Below are positions 25,117-34,147 of a stretch of DNA of 51,630 nt, piece after piece. The notes below the pieces were generated by a model that saw only the letters and a list, made by a program, of their open reading frames with translations, was not told where the DNA came from and did no database searches. Location of the stretch: contig CAYXMH010000026.1 of the NCBI GenBank assembly GCA_964466115.1, positions 1 through 51,630 on the forward strand, in the 5' to 3' direction. How positions within the stretch are numbered: the first letter of the stretch is position 1; every line of letters begins with the position of its first letter. Origin of the DNA: Pseudolysobacter sp964466115. GTDB lineage: Bacteria; Pseudomonadota; Gammaproteobacteria; Xanthomonadales; Rhodanobacteraceae. A program made the position numbers and the translations under genes.

Positions 25117-26076
25117 TTAATTGGCTTTATAAGCGCCGTACTTGCGCAAGCGTTGATAGCGTTGCTCGAGCAGCGTCGGGATATCGATGCGTTCCAGAAT
25201 ATCCAATTGGCCGAGGAGCACCGCTTTAAGCCGATCGGCCATCGCCTGCGGATCACGGTGCGCGCCGCCCAGGGGTTCGGAAATGATTTGGTCGATCAAG
25301 CCGTGTTCCAGCAAACGCGGGGCGGTAAGGCCAAGCGCCTCGGCCGCATCTTTCGATTTTTCCGCGCTTTTCCATAAAATCGAAGCGCAGCCTTCCGGTG
25401 AAATTACGGAATACGTGGAATATTCCAGCATTAAAGTGCGATCGCCCACCCCGATGGCTAGGGCGCCGCCGGAGCCGCCTTCGCCGATCACGGTACACAG
25501 AATCGGCACGCGCAATTCCGACATTTCTAACAAGTTGCGCGCAATCGCCTCGGATTGGCCGCGCTCCTCCGCGCCAACTCCAGGATAAGCGCCTGGCGTA
25601 TCGATAAACGTAAAAATTGGCAGGCGAAAGCGCTCGGCCAGTTTCAGCAAACGCAGCGCTTTGCGATACCCTTCCGGTCGCGGCATGCCAAAATTGCGGC
25701 GGATTTTTGATTTGGTGTCACGGCCTTTTTGGTGGCCGATAATGATGACTTCACGCCCATCCATGCGGGCGAGCCCGGCAACAATGGCCGGATCATCGGC
25801 AAAGGCGCGGTCACCGGCCAACTCGTGAAACTCTTCGCAGATGGCGGCAATGTAATCCAAGGTATAGGGGCGTGCCGGGTGGCGCGCGAGTTGCGCGATT
25901 TGCCAAGGCGTCAGATGTTTAAAAATTTCGGCCGTTTTGATCTTGAGCTTGTCTTTCAGACGCCCGATCTCGTCTTCGATATTGAACGCACTGCCATGGC
26001 TGGCGTGGCGAAGCTCTTGAATCTTGGCTTCGAGCTCAGCCATCGGCTGTTCAAAATCGAGGAAGTTGGGGTTCAT
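25117..26076 (-). CDS. accA: Acetyl-CoA carboxylase carboxyltransferase alpha subunit
   Basis: Alpha subunit of the carboxyltransferase that moves the carboxyl group from biotin to acetyl-CoA, the first step of fatty acid synthesis. 319 aa, the same as E. coli. It opens with N-F-L-D-F-E-Q-P-M-A-E-L-E-A-K-I and has the crotonase-type core with F-I-D-T-P-G-A-Y-P-G-V-G-A-E-E-R-G-Q (near residue 160) and G-E-G-G-S-G-G-A-L-A-I. It follows dnaE on the minus strand with an 80-bp gap, the conserved pair. Confidence 0.97.
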   Translation of the reverse strand: MNPNFLDFEQPMAELEAKIQELRHASHGSAFNIEDEIGRLKDKLKIKTAEIFKHLTPWQIAQLARHPARPYTLDYIAAICEEFHELAGDRAFADDPAIVAGLARMDGREVIIIGHQKGRDTKSKIRRNFGMPRPEGYRKALRLLKLAERFRLPIFTFIDTPGAYPGVGAEERGQSEAIARNLLEMSELRVPILCTVIGEGGSGGALAIGVGDRTLMLEYSTYSVISPEGCASILWKSAEKSKDAAEALGLTAPRLLEHGLIDQIISEPLGGAHRDPQAMADRLKAVLLGQLDILERIDIPTLLEQRYQRLRKYGAYKAN

Positions 26077-26156
26077 TCGGCGACGTTCGATACAAACAAA
26101 GGCCGGCAGTATAGCTCCTCAAAGCGCCAATGCTCCATACGAAATGGCGGTAATTG

Positions 26157-29100
26157 TTAAGCCAACCCGCCAGGTGACGGTTTTACTAGGAATAGATCGG
26201 TGGTTATTACCCCCTCGAGCTCATCCAAGGCGCGTTTAAGCTCGGGACAGGCGCGTACGCGCCAATCCTGACCCAATTCCAGTTCAGCCTGACTGGCACC
26301 ATTGCGATAGTGAAGCCGAAGCGGAGTGTTGCCACCTCGATAGGTTTTCAAGGTGTTCTCCAAGCGTGGAATGAAGCTTGGAATAATGCCGTTGAGCTTT
26401 ACCCTGACCAAGCGGGTGAATTTTTCGCATGCCGTGGCGAAGCTATACACGTTGCGCGCGCGCAATTGATATTCGCCGTTGAAGTCGTCAACCAAAAGCC
26501 CGCCTTCGATCACCAGCAGGGCGTCGCGTGTCAGTAGCGGGCTGAATTCGACAAACGCCTCACGAAAAAAGGAGACTTCAAGGCGGCCACTCCAATCTTC
26601 CAGCTGCACGAAACCCATCGATTCGCCGCGTTTACGCACCTGCACCACCAGGCCGGCCACGATAAACGCTTGCTCCTGCGGGCGGCCACGGCGCTCGCTA
26701 ACTGGAGGGGGGCGGTAGTGTTGATCGATGGCGCCCAAGGGGCACGTTGCCAATTGCGTTAATGCATTGCGCCACAAATCGGTGGGGTGTCCCGAAAGAT
26801 AATGCCCCAAGGTTTCGCGCTCGCCGTTCAAGCGCCGTTCGATGGGCCAATCGGCGACGATGGGCAGTGCGAGGGTTGGCGCGATCGGTTCGGCAGTGCC
26901 AAAAATATCGTGCTGGCCGGCGGAGAGCGCGCGGGCGGCTTGGTCGGCGGCTTTCATCACTTCGGGCAATTGGCTTGCCAGTGTGGCGCGGTTGCTGGCA
27001 AGCGCATCCAATGCGCCAGAGTAAATCAAGGCCTCCAATACCCGTTTGTTAATACGGTTGGCGTCCAGCCGTTGGCAGAAATCCAGCAATGTCGTGAACG
27101 CGCCTTGACGTCTGCGTTCGGCGACGATGGCTTCGCAAGCAGCGCGGCCGACACCCTTAATGGCGCCCAATCCATAGCGGATGCATCCGGTTTCTTGCGG
27201 GGTGAACAGATAATCCGAGGCATTCACATCCGGCGGCAACACGTTCAACTTCAATGCGCGCGCTTCATCCAGAAAGCCGACGACCTTGTCGGTGTTGTCC
27301 ATATCGGCGGACAGCACCGCGGCCATGAACTCGGTCGGGTAATGCGCTTTAAGCCAGGCGGTTTGGTAAGCCACCAGGGCGTAAGCGGCCGAATGCGATT
27401 TATTGAAACCGTATTCGGCGAATTTCTCCATTAAATCAAAGATGGCGCTGGCGGTGTGCCCGCTGATGCCGCGCTCGATTGCGCCATCCACGAAGATAGC
27501 GCGTTGCTTGGCCATTTCCTCGGCCTTTTTCTTGCCCATCGCGCGGCGCAGCAAGTCGGCTTCACCTAGGCTGTAGCCGGCCAGCACTTGGGCGATCTGC
27601 ATCACTTGTTCCTGATAAACAATGACGCCGTACGTGGGCTTGAGGATCGCCTCCAATTTGGGATGTGGGTAACTCACGGATGCCCGGCCGTGCTTGCGAT
27701 TGATAAAATCGTCCACCATGCCCGATTGCAACGGGCCGGGGCGAAATAGCGCAACGAGCGCGATGATGTCTTCGAAGGTATCGGGTTTCAGCTTGCGCAC
27801 CAGCTCTTTCATGCCGCGAGATTCGAGCTGAAATACCGCCGTGGTTTGGCAGGTTTTCAATAACTGATAAGTAGCCGCATCGTCCGTGGGCAGTAGTGCA
27901 ATATCGATCGCAGTCGAGCCAGCTTGGGCATGGCGCGCATTAATCGATTTAACCGCCCAGTCGATGATGGTCAGCGTGCGCAGCCCAAGGAAATCGAACT
28001 TCACCAATCCCACGGTTTCGACGTCGTCTTTATCGAATTGCGTAACCACGCTGCCGCCCGGCTCGCAGTACAGCGGCGCAAAATCGGTTAGCGGGCTGGG
28101 CGCAATGACCACGCCCCCGGCATGTTTGCCGGCGTTGCGCGTTAGATCCTCCAGCTTGCGCGCCAGGTCCAGCAGATCCTTGATCTCATCCTCGTTTTCA
28201 TATCGGGTTCTTAATTCAACGGATTCCTTCAGCGCCAAATCAAGCGTTATGCCAAGCGTATTGGGAATCAGTTTGGCGATGGAGTCGACGTGGCCGTAAC
28301 TCAAACCGAGCACGCGCCCGGTATCACGGATCGCCGCTTTCGCTGCCATGGTGCCGTAGGTAATGATTTGCGAAACCCGGTCGTGGCCGTATTTTTGGCT
28401 GACGTAAGCGATGACTTCGTCACGCCGATCCATGCAAAAATCGACGTCGAAGTCGGGCATGGACACCCGTTCGGGATTTAAAAATCGCTCGAACAGCAAA
28501 TCGTAGCGCAAGGGGTCAAGATCGGTGATACCAAGCGCATACGCCACCAACGATCCGGCACCGGACCCGCGACCGGGCCCCACCGGAATCCCGTTGTGTT
28601 TCGCCCAGTTGATAAAGTCGGCAACGATCAAAAAGTAACCGGGGAAGCCCATGGCGATGATGACATCGATCTCATCGTTTAAACGGCGATCGTAGTCAGC
28701 GCGTGAGAAAGCATCGCACAGCCCGTATTGAGCCAATCGCAGCTCCAACCCACTGTGCGATTGCGTGCGGATAAAACTTTCCAGTGTGTGCTCGCTCGGT
28801 ACTGGGAAGGCTGGCAGGTAATACTTGCCAAAAGTCAGCTCTAAGTTGCAGCGTTTGGCTATTTCTATGCTGTTTTCCAATGCACCAGGAAGATCGGCGA
28901 ACAATTCGGCCATTTCCGTAGGCGATTTGAAATATTGTTCGGCGGTATAAAGGTGGGGGCGTTTAGGGTCGTTTAAGACCCGGCCATCGTGGATGCAAAC
29001 GCGCGCTTCATGCGCTTCAAAGTCGTCACGGAATAGAAAGCGGACATCGTTGCTGGCGACAACCGGGCAATTGGCGGCATTCGCGACATGCAGCGCGCCT

Positions 29101-29639
29101 TTTAGAAACGGCTCTTCCGCGCCATGGGTTCGAGTGAGCTCGAAATACAGCCGATCGTCGAACCAACGCAACCAATCGCGGGTGCATTGCAGAGCTTGCT
29201 CGTGTTTGTCGGCGATCAGCAATTGCCCGATGTCGCTGTGCCGCCCACATAAGGCGATTAGACCTGTGCTGGCGCCCTCAAACCACTGCGGGTTAACCAG
29301 CGCGACATTGCCGCGTTGCCCCTCGATGTAGGCCCGGCTGATCAATTGCGTGAGATTAAGGTAACCAGCGCGATTTTGGCATAGCAGCGTTAATCGGTGC
29401 GGTTGTGCCGGTGTGGCCGCATTGGTGATCCAAAGGTCCGCCCCGGCAATCGGTTTGATGCCCGCGGCTTCCGCAGCTTGGTAAAACTTCACCAGGGCAA
29501 ACAGATTGTTTTGATCGGTAAGTGCCAATGCCGGCATGTTCATGCGCGCGCAAGCCTCAACCAGTGCCGGGATGCGCACGGTTGAATCGAGCAGCGAATA
29601 CTCGCTATGGATATGCAGATGGATAAAGCTAGGGTTCAT
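26157..29639 (-). CDS. dnaE: DNA polymerase III alpha subunit
   Basis: Replicative polymerase subunit. 1160 aa, the same length as E. coli DnaE. The N-terminal PHP domain begins with F-I-H-L-H-I-H-S-E-Y-S-L-L-D. The palm carries the catalytic aspartates in P-D-F-D-V-D-F (about residue 400). The finger motif G-P-G-R-G-S-G-A-G-S-L-V-A-Y and the helix-hairpin-helix/OB regions follow in order. The C-terminal part ends in a DnaE-typical OB and tail region. It is the first gene of the dnaE-accA-tilS-xseB-ispA run. No frameshift is seen. Confidence 0.98.
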   Translation of the reverse strand: MNPSFIHLHIHSEYSLLDSTVRIPALVEACARMNMPALALTDQNNLFALVKFYQAAEAAGIKPIAGADLWITNAATPAQPHRLTLLCQNRAGYLNLTQLISRAYIEGQRGNVALVNPQWFEGASTGLIALCGRHSDIGQLLIADKHEQALQCTRDWLRWFDDRLYFELTRTHGAEEPFLKGALHVANAANCPVVASNDVRFLFRDDFEAHEARVCIHDGRVLNDPKRPHLYTAEQYFKSPTEMAELFADLPGALENSIEIAKRCNLELTFGKYYLPAFPVPSEHTLESFIRTQSHSGLELRLAQYGLCDAFSRADYDRRLNDEIDVIIAMGFPGYFLIVADFINWAKHNGIPVGPGRGSGAGSLVAYALGITDLDPLRYDLLFERFLNPERVSMPDFDVDFCMDRRDEVIAYVSQKYGHDRVSQIITYGTMAAKAAIRDTGRVLGLSYGHVDSIAKLIPNTLGITLDLALKESVELRTRYENEDEIKDLLDLARKLEDLTRNAGKHAGGVVIAPSPLTDFAPLYCEPGGSVVTQFDKDDVETVGLVKFDFLGLRTLTIIDWAVKSINARHAQAGSTAIDIALLPTDDAATYQLLKTCQTTAVFQLESRGMKELVRKLKPDTFEDIIALVALFRPGPLQSGMVDDFINRKHGRASVSYPHPKLEAILKPTYGVIVYQEQVMQIAQVLAGYSLGEADLLRRAMGKKKAEEMAKQRAIFVDGAIERGISGHTASAIFDLMEKFAEYGFNKSHSAAYALVAYQTAWLKAHYPTEFMAAVLSADMDNTDKVVGFLDEARALKLNVLPPDVNASDYLFTPQETGCIRYGLGAIKGVGRAACEAIVAERRRQGAFTTLLDFCQRLDANRINKRVLEALIYSGALDALASNRATLASQLPEVMKAADQAARALSAGQHDIFGTAEPIAPTLALPIVADWPIERRLNGERETLGHYLSGHPTDLWRNALTQLATCPLGAIDQHYRPPPVSERRGRPQEQAFIVAGLVVQVRKRGESMGFVQLEDWSGRLEVSFFREAFVEFSPLLTRDALLVIEGGLLVDDFNGEYQLRARNVYSFATACEKFTRLVRVKLNGIIPSFIPRLENTLKTYRGGNTPLRLHYRNGASQAELELGQDWRVRACPELKRALDELEGVITTDLFLVKPSPGGLA

Positions 29640-29806
29640 GCGCGGGAAACGACAACCGGAAAGTGAAGCGTAATCGTCCGCTTGCTTTGCAGCAAGACGG
29701 GGTGTTCCTCAATCTACTCTAAACGCCGGGCATTGGAACCCCTATTGTCCCATCCCTAAAGAGATGAGGCTGCTTTACCGAACTCTTCGCAGTCTGTTGC
29801 GCTGGC

Positions 29807-30778
29807 TCATGGCCGTTGTCGTTCGAAGAAGGTTAAGATAACTGCCGGGCCGTTCGGTTCCTTGGGCGCTGGACCCAATAATCGCGGATAGCGCCAGTAT
29901 GGCTGAGGAAGACCATGTCCGCCTCCGTAAATGGCAACGAGTTCCACTTCAATTTTTTTGTCGTTGCGCCAGAGTGTTTGCTCGATGTGAAATCCATCGG
30001 CCATTTGGGTCTGGCTCATCTCGGGTGTGCCGGTGATGTTGTTGAGGTCCGCAAGATATTGAGCTGACTCTTGCGAGGACCGAACCTTGCCGCGCTTGAG
30101 CAAGCCGAAGAATTTGACCTCTCCGCCATCGAACGGGTTTATGGGATCTTTCGTGCCGTTCATGATCATGACGGAAGCAGTGCCCTGCTGCGCGGGCTGG
30201 CATTTGAAATTCTCCAGCATCGGCACACTTGCCGATACCGCAGCTACGGCGCGAAACCGGGAAGGAGCTTCCAGCGCAAGACGAAACGCCATGCTACCGC
30301 CGCGAGAAATGCCGATCGCAAATACGCGGTCCGAATTGACACCGATTTCGGCGATGAGCTTATCGACTATTCCCGTCAAGAATCCCACATCGTCGATATT
30401 GCGCTTATTCGCACTGTAGTCGCCGACAATGTTGCAGGCGTTCCAATAGCCGTCGTATGCATTGGGATAGACCACCGCAAAGCCATGTTCGTCGGCGAGG
30501 CGCTCGAATCCATAGCCTGTCCACGTTCTCATTTCCGCGCCGTTTTGGCCCGAGCCGTGCATCGCCACCACCAGCGGCGCTCCTTTGGCGAATCCCTGTG
30601 GCACGTAGCTTAGATAAGTCCGTTTTAGCCCGCCCGCTTCAATGGTCCCCTTGGTCAACGTGCCGGACAGTTGCGGAATCTCAGGAGCAGGTGAGTAGAT
30701 GTAATAGGCGAACAGCGCACCGCCCAGCACAACGGAGATGATCAATGCCTTGAGACAGAGAAATAGAAAATTTTTCAT
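29807..30778 (-). CDS. Secreted or anchored esterase of the PHB depolymerase/feruloyl esterase type
   Basis: 323 aa alpha/beta hydrolase. An N-terminal hydrophobic helix (about residues 4-27) serves as signal or anchor. The oxyanion region M-H-G-S-G-Q-N and the nucleophile motif G-I-S-R-G-G-S-M-A (Ser near residue 155) are clear. N-G-T-K-D-P-I-N-P-F gives the acid residue region and Y-G-G-G-H-G-L-P the catalytic His. This arrangement is that of LpqC/poly(3-hydroxybutyrate) depolymerase-like proteins, which also include feruloyl esterases; the substrate cannot be told. A GAGGGA site precedes the ATG. It is on the dnaE strand but separated by 167 bp with no visible strong terminator. Confidence 0.82.
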   Translation of the reverse strand: MKNFLFLCLKALIISVVLGGALFAYYIYSPAPEIPQLSGTLTKGTIEAGGLKRTYLSYVPQGFAKGAPLVVAMHGSGQNGAEMRTWTGYGFERLADEHGFAVVYPNAYDGYWNACNIVGDYSANKRNIDDVGFLTGIVDKLIAEIGVNSDRVFAIGISRGGSMAFRLALEAPSRFRAVAAVSASVPMLENFKCQPAQQGTASVMIMNGTKDPINPFDGGEVKFFGLLKRGKVRSSQESAQYLADLNNITGTPEMSQTQMADGFHIEQTLWRNDKKIEVELVAIYGGGHGLPQPYWRYPRLLGPAPKEPNGPAVILTFFERQRP

Positions 30779-30843
30779 GGTGGATTCCCTCGTATTCCTC
30801 GGATTCGGACCAGGGACGATCGCGTCTCAATGACGCAAATCGG

Positions 30844-31053
30844 TCACCGTTGTACCGACTCGTCAGTTGAATGTGAATTAGCCAGAACACCGTCGGTTCC
30901 TGCAACGCGATGCAGGCGATCACCTTTTCGTGACAGCGACGTTACGAAACCAGAAACGATTCCTACGGCTCCTCCACCAATATGGAGAAACCGGATCAGA
31001 TTCGCGGCAGCACAGAGCCACCAAGGGCTTCCTGCGGGAACGCGAAGAATCAT
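30844..31053 (-). pseudogene. Truncated DUF2306-like membrane protein remnant
   Basis: From an ATG at 31053 (with a CAAGGAC site upstream) the minus strand reads R-F-L-H-I-G-G-G-A-V-G-I-V-S-G-F and then L-S-R-K-G-D-R-L-H-R-V-A-G-T. This matches my memory of the N-terminus of DUF2306-type integral membrane proteins. Those normally continue V-F-F... through several helices. Here the frame turns into unrelated sequence after A-G-T and stops after about 69 codons, while a +1 frame reads T-V-F-W-L. The rest of the protein is missing, replaced by the upstream region of the esterase gene. Confidence 0.5.
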
Positions 31054-31367
31054 GGTTGTCCTTGAGTCTGTCGCGCCTGGCTCATGCGAAGCGTCATCTC
31101 CAATGATCTTCAGGCGCCTTGACAAAGTTTGCAAACACATAGTGACCACGCCATGTACATCGTCAAAGTATAGCCCCTGGTATAAGCGAATACGGCGCAT
31201 CGTCAAACACAGGTACCCAAATTGTCTTCATCCCTATTTGGGTGAGGATGTTTTAATATGCAAACGGGCCCATCTTCTAACGCCTTTACTAATCCAGTGG
31301 TGTTTCGCAGAGACCCTGGAAAAGGGTTATGTACGGCTTGGTTAGCAGTAAATTGAACGGAACGAAT
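31054..31367. other. Intergenic stretch before grxC
   Basis: No convincing gene. It holds an 8-bp hairpin (ACCCAAAT 31215-31222 with ATTTGGGT 31236-31243) and a T-rich TTTTAATAT stretch just after it that could belong to a promoter or weak terminator. An open frame on the plus strand (30830-31345) has no protein-like composition. Confidence 0.4.
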
Positions 31368-31631
31368 ATGTCAAAAATTACTATGTATACGACGGCCATA
31401 TGCCCGTATTGCGTTGCGGCGAAAAACCTATTGAAAGCGCGTGGGTTAAGTTGGGATGAAGTTCGCGTTGATAACGACGCCGCCCGGCGCGAAGAAATGG
31501 TCGCCTTGAGCGGGCGGCGTAGCGTTCCGCAGATTTTCCTCGATCAGCAACACATCGGCGGATATGAGGACTTGGTGGAATTTGATCGTAACGGTGGATT
31601 TGCCAAATTATTAGCAGGGGATGCGCCATGA
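31368..31631 (+). CDS. grxC: Glutaredoxin 3
   Basis: Small glutathione-dependent thiol oxidoreductase. 87 aa with the C-P-Y-C active site at residues 12-15, the cis-proline region S-V-P-Q-I-F (T-V-P in many relatives) near residue 55, and G-G-Y-E-D-L in the glutathione-binding loop. I chose the ATG at 31368; a longer start at 31329 adds 13 residues without similarity. Its stop overlaps the start of the next gene by four bases (ATGA), so the two are translationally coupled. Confidence 0.94.
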   Translation: MSKITMYTTAICPYCVAAKNLLKARGLSWDEVRVDNDAARREEMVALSGRRSVPQIFLDQQHIGGYEDLVEFDRNGGFAKLLAGDAP

Positions 31632-31978
31632 CCGACCGAGTGAAGGAGTTTAGCGAATTTCGCCAGCGCATGAACGAGCGTATTTTGGAGCATGATAACC
31701 AAGTGGTACGACGTTTTTTCGCGCTCGATACGCAAACTTACAAAGACGGTGCGTTGCCGGTCAAAACCAAGGAGTTGCTCGGATTGGTAGCCTCGTTGGT
31801 ATTGCGTTGCGATGATTGCATTGCTTATCACGTTGCGCAGTGTCTGGAGTCGGGTGTTAACCGAGACGAGATGTTCGAGACCTTCAGTGTTGGATTGGTG
31901 GTCGGCGGCTCGATTGTGATCCCGCATTTGCGTCGAGCAGTCGATTTTCTTGATCAGATGGAAAGCAAAGCAAAATAA
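31628..31978 (+). CDS. Carboxymuconolactone decarboxylase / AhpD-like protein
   Basis: 116 aa helical protein of the CMD family. It carries the C-x-x-C ... H signature R-C-D-D-C-I-A-Y-H with C61, C64 and H68, which in AhpD is a peroxidase-linked redox site. The C-terminal half, E-T-F-S-V-G-L-V-V-G-G-S-I-V-I-P-H-L, is typical. Coupling to glutaredoxin suggests a thiol-redox or peroxide role (inference). It converges on the exporter gene at 31983 with only four bases between the ends. Confidence 0.85.
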   Translation: MTDRVKEFSEFRQRMNERILEHDNQVVRRFFALDTQTYKDGALPVKTKELLGLVASLVLRCDDCIAYHVAQCLESGVNRDEMFETFSVGLVVGGSIVIPHLRRAVDFLDQMESKAK

Positions 31979-31982
31979 AACG

Positions 31983-34145
31983 TCACTCCTTATGTTGCGG
32001 AAGGTTTTGCATAGCCTCGTGACCGGAATCGGCAGCGACGCTGATCTCACGCGTGCCTTCCGGCGTCATCATAATCACGCGATCGGCATAACGGATGGTT
32101 TCTTGACGATGAGCCACAATCAAGGTGGTGAGCTTGAGCTGGCGCACGCCGGTATTGACCAAGCGTTCGCGATGCGCGTCGAGATGGCTGGTGGCTTCAT
32201 CGAGTAGCAGAATGCGTGGCTGACGGTACAGTGCGCGCGCCAGCAATATGCGTTGCTTTTGTCCGCCGGAAAGGGCGGTGCCCATATCGCCGATTAGGGA
32301 GTTATAGGTCATTGGCATTGCCATAATTTCATCGTGGATGGCGGCCAATTGCGCGCAAGCGGTGATGCGTTCCTGATCCGGTATCTCGTCAAAAAATGTG
32401 ATGTTGTCGGCGATCGATCCGGCGAACAGTTGATCGTCTTGCATTACCGTTCCGATCATCTCCCGAAACTCGGTTCCGCCCGAACGGTGCAAATTATGGC
32501 CCCCGAGTGAGACTTCGCCCGTGGCCGGTTCAAGCAAACCCAGCACGACTTTCAGCAATGTGGTTTTGCCGCAGCCGGAGGGGCCAACGATGGCCACGGT
32601 TTCACCCGGAGCCACATCGAAACTCACATGCTGGAAAACCGCCGGTTCACTGGTTGCAAAAGTAAAGCTTAAGTCGCGCACTTGAATGCTGGGAGCAATC
32701 TCGTCGATCGGCGTTTTTGAATGCGTTTGCGCCAATTTATCGGTTTCAGTCAACAAAATATCGGCCAAGCGATCGGCGTGCAGTCCCAGCATTTTTAGAT
32801 CGATCCACTTGTCGATGAGGCCAGCGGCACGTTGACCAAATTGGGTTTTGTAAGCGACATACGCGTACAGCATACCGACCGAAAAGCCGCCGTTGAGCAC
32901 GGCTTTTGCGCCAAGCCAAATGATCAGCACGTTCTCAAAACCGAAGATCAGCTGATTCAAGCTTTGGAAAGTAATGCCTAAGCGCTGCGTGCGGATGTCT
33001 GCGTTGAATCGATCGACCAAGAGGTTTGACCAAAGACTGTGGCGTTGGCTTTCACGGTTAAACAGCTTGACGGTTTGAATGCCGCGCACCGTTTCAAGAA
33101 AATTCGATTGCAGTTTCGCGGCGCGCACCAATTGCTCTTCGTTGGCGTTGCGCAGCGGCCAAAATAAGCCGGCGCGCAAGGCGCCATAGGCGGTCAGGGC
33201 CAGGATGGAAATTCCGGTTAAACCCGGCGCGTACAAAATCATCATGATCAAGGTTCCAATTAGAACCAGACCGTCGAGGATTGCGGCAATGAAGCTGTTG
33301 GTCAGCGTGCGTTGAATGGTGTCCAGCGAGCCCACGCGCGAGGAGATATCGCCCAAATGCCGTTTCTCAAAATAATCCAACGGTAAACGCAACAGGTGCC
33401 GTACCACATTTTTTGCCAGTTGTAGGTTGAGGGTCACGCCCAAATGCATCAGCGCCCAGGCGCGTAACGCGCCGACACTGGACTGAATCAGCATCAACAG
33501 CAGAAAACCGATCGCCAGCGCCGACAGCAAGTCGGTATCGGCCGACACGATGACTTGGTCCACGGTCAGCTGCATCAACAAGGGACTCAAAATCGCGAAC
33601 AATTCCAGCACCAGAGCCAGCACAAACACTTGAAACAACGACTTGGCCAATCCGCGGGAATTGCTCCACAGCGCAAAAATATTTAGGCGCTGGCGTTCGC
33701 TGTGCGGTTTAAACTCCTGGGTGGGCGAGAGCTCCAAAGCCACGCCGGTGAAGTGCTTGGACACCTCGCTCAACGGCAGGCTTATTCGTCCGCGTGCCGG
33801 ATCGTGGATGATGGCGGTATTGTCATTGACGCTGACCAGCACCACGAAATGGTTGAAATTCCAGTGCAGGATCGCGGGTAGCTGCAATTTGGAAAGGTGG
33901 TCTAATTCCAAACGCAACGGCCGTGAGGCCAAATTCAGCGGCTCTGCCATGCGAATGAGTTGCAGCAGTGTGGCACCTTTTAACGATACGCTGTAGCGCT
34001 GGCGCAAACTGGCTAGATCAACGTCATAGCCGTGATGGCCCGCGACCATGGCCAAGCACGCCAAAGCGCACTCCGCCGCTTGGGTTTGGAGAATGACCGG
34101 CGTTGGGTAGCGCCCCCAAAAGCGTAATTGTTCGATTCCGGCCAT
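31983..34145 (-). CDS. C39-peptidase ABC exporter (CvaB-like)
   Basis: 720 aa inner-membrane transporter that cuts double-glycine leaders and exports the peptide. The N-terminal C39 peptidase has C26 (in A-A-E-C-A-L-A-C-L), H99 (in N-F-N-H-F-V-V-L) and D115 (in I-H-D-P-A-R-G), the full catalytic triad. A six-helix membrane domain covers about residues 165-430. The ATPase shows G-P-S-G-C-G-K-T-T, the signature L-S-G-G-Q-K-Q-R, L-L-L-D-E-A-T-S-H-L-D and the switch His in V-A-H-R-Q. Because the peptidase is complete, the substrate should carry a Gly-Gly leader. It starts 2 bp after the stop of the HlyD-type gene, so the two form one unit. No leader peptide gene is adjacent; the pair at 7605-8460 are the candidates in the window. 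Confidence 0.93.
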   Translation of the reverse strand: MAGIEQLRFWGRYPTPVILQTQAAECALACLAMVAGHHGYDVDLASLRQRYSVSLKGATLLQLIRMAEPLNLASRPLRLELDHLSKLQLPAILHWNFNHFVVLVSVNDNTAIIHDPARGRISLPLSEVSKHFTGVALELSPTQEFKPHSERQRLNIFALWSNSRGLAKSLFQVFVLALVLELFAILSPLLMQLTVDQVIVSADTDLLSALAIGFLLLMLIQSSVGALRAWALMHLGVTLNLQLAKNVVRHLLRLPLDYFEKRHLGDISSRVGSLDTIQRTLTNSFIAAILDGLVLIGTLIMMILYAPGLTGISILALTAYGALRAGLFWPLRNANEEQLVRAAKLQSNFLETVRGIQTVKLFNRESQRHSLWSNLLVDRFNADIRTQRLGITFQSLNQLIFGFENVLIIWLGAKAVLNGGFSVGMLYAYVAYKTQFGQRAAGLIDKWIDLKMLGLHADRLADILLTETDKLAQTHSKTPIDEIAPSIQVRDLSFTFATSEPAVFQHVSFDVAPGETVAIVGPSGCGKTTLLKVVLGLLEPATGEVSLGGHNLHRSGGTEFREMIGTVMQDDQLFAGSIADNITFFDEIPDQERITACAQLAAIHDEIMAMPMTYNSLIGDMGTALSGGQKQRILLARALYRQPRILLLDEATSHLDAHRERLVNTGVRQLKLTTLIVAHRQETIRYADRVIMMTPEGTREISVAADSGHEAMQNLPQHKE

Positions 34146-34147
34146 GG

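Noticed and set aside
26787..27434. 215-codon open frame antisense to dnaE
   Set aside because: It lies wholly within dnaE on the opposite strand, has a composition mirroring dnaE codons and no family motif.
30830..31345. 171-codon plus-strand frame before grxC
   Set aside because: Arg/Pro/Cys-rich shadow composition; the opposite strand carries the DUF2306-like remnant.
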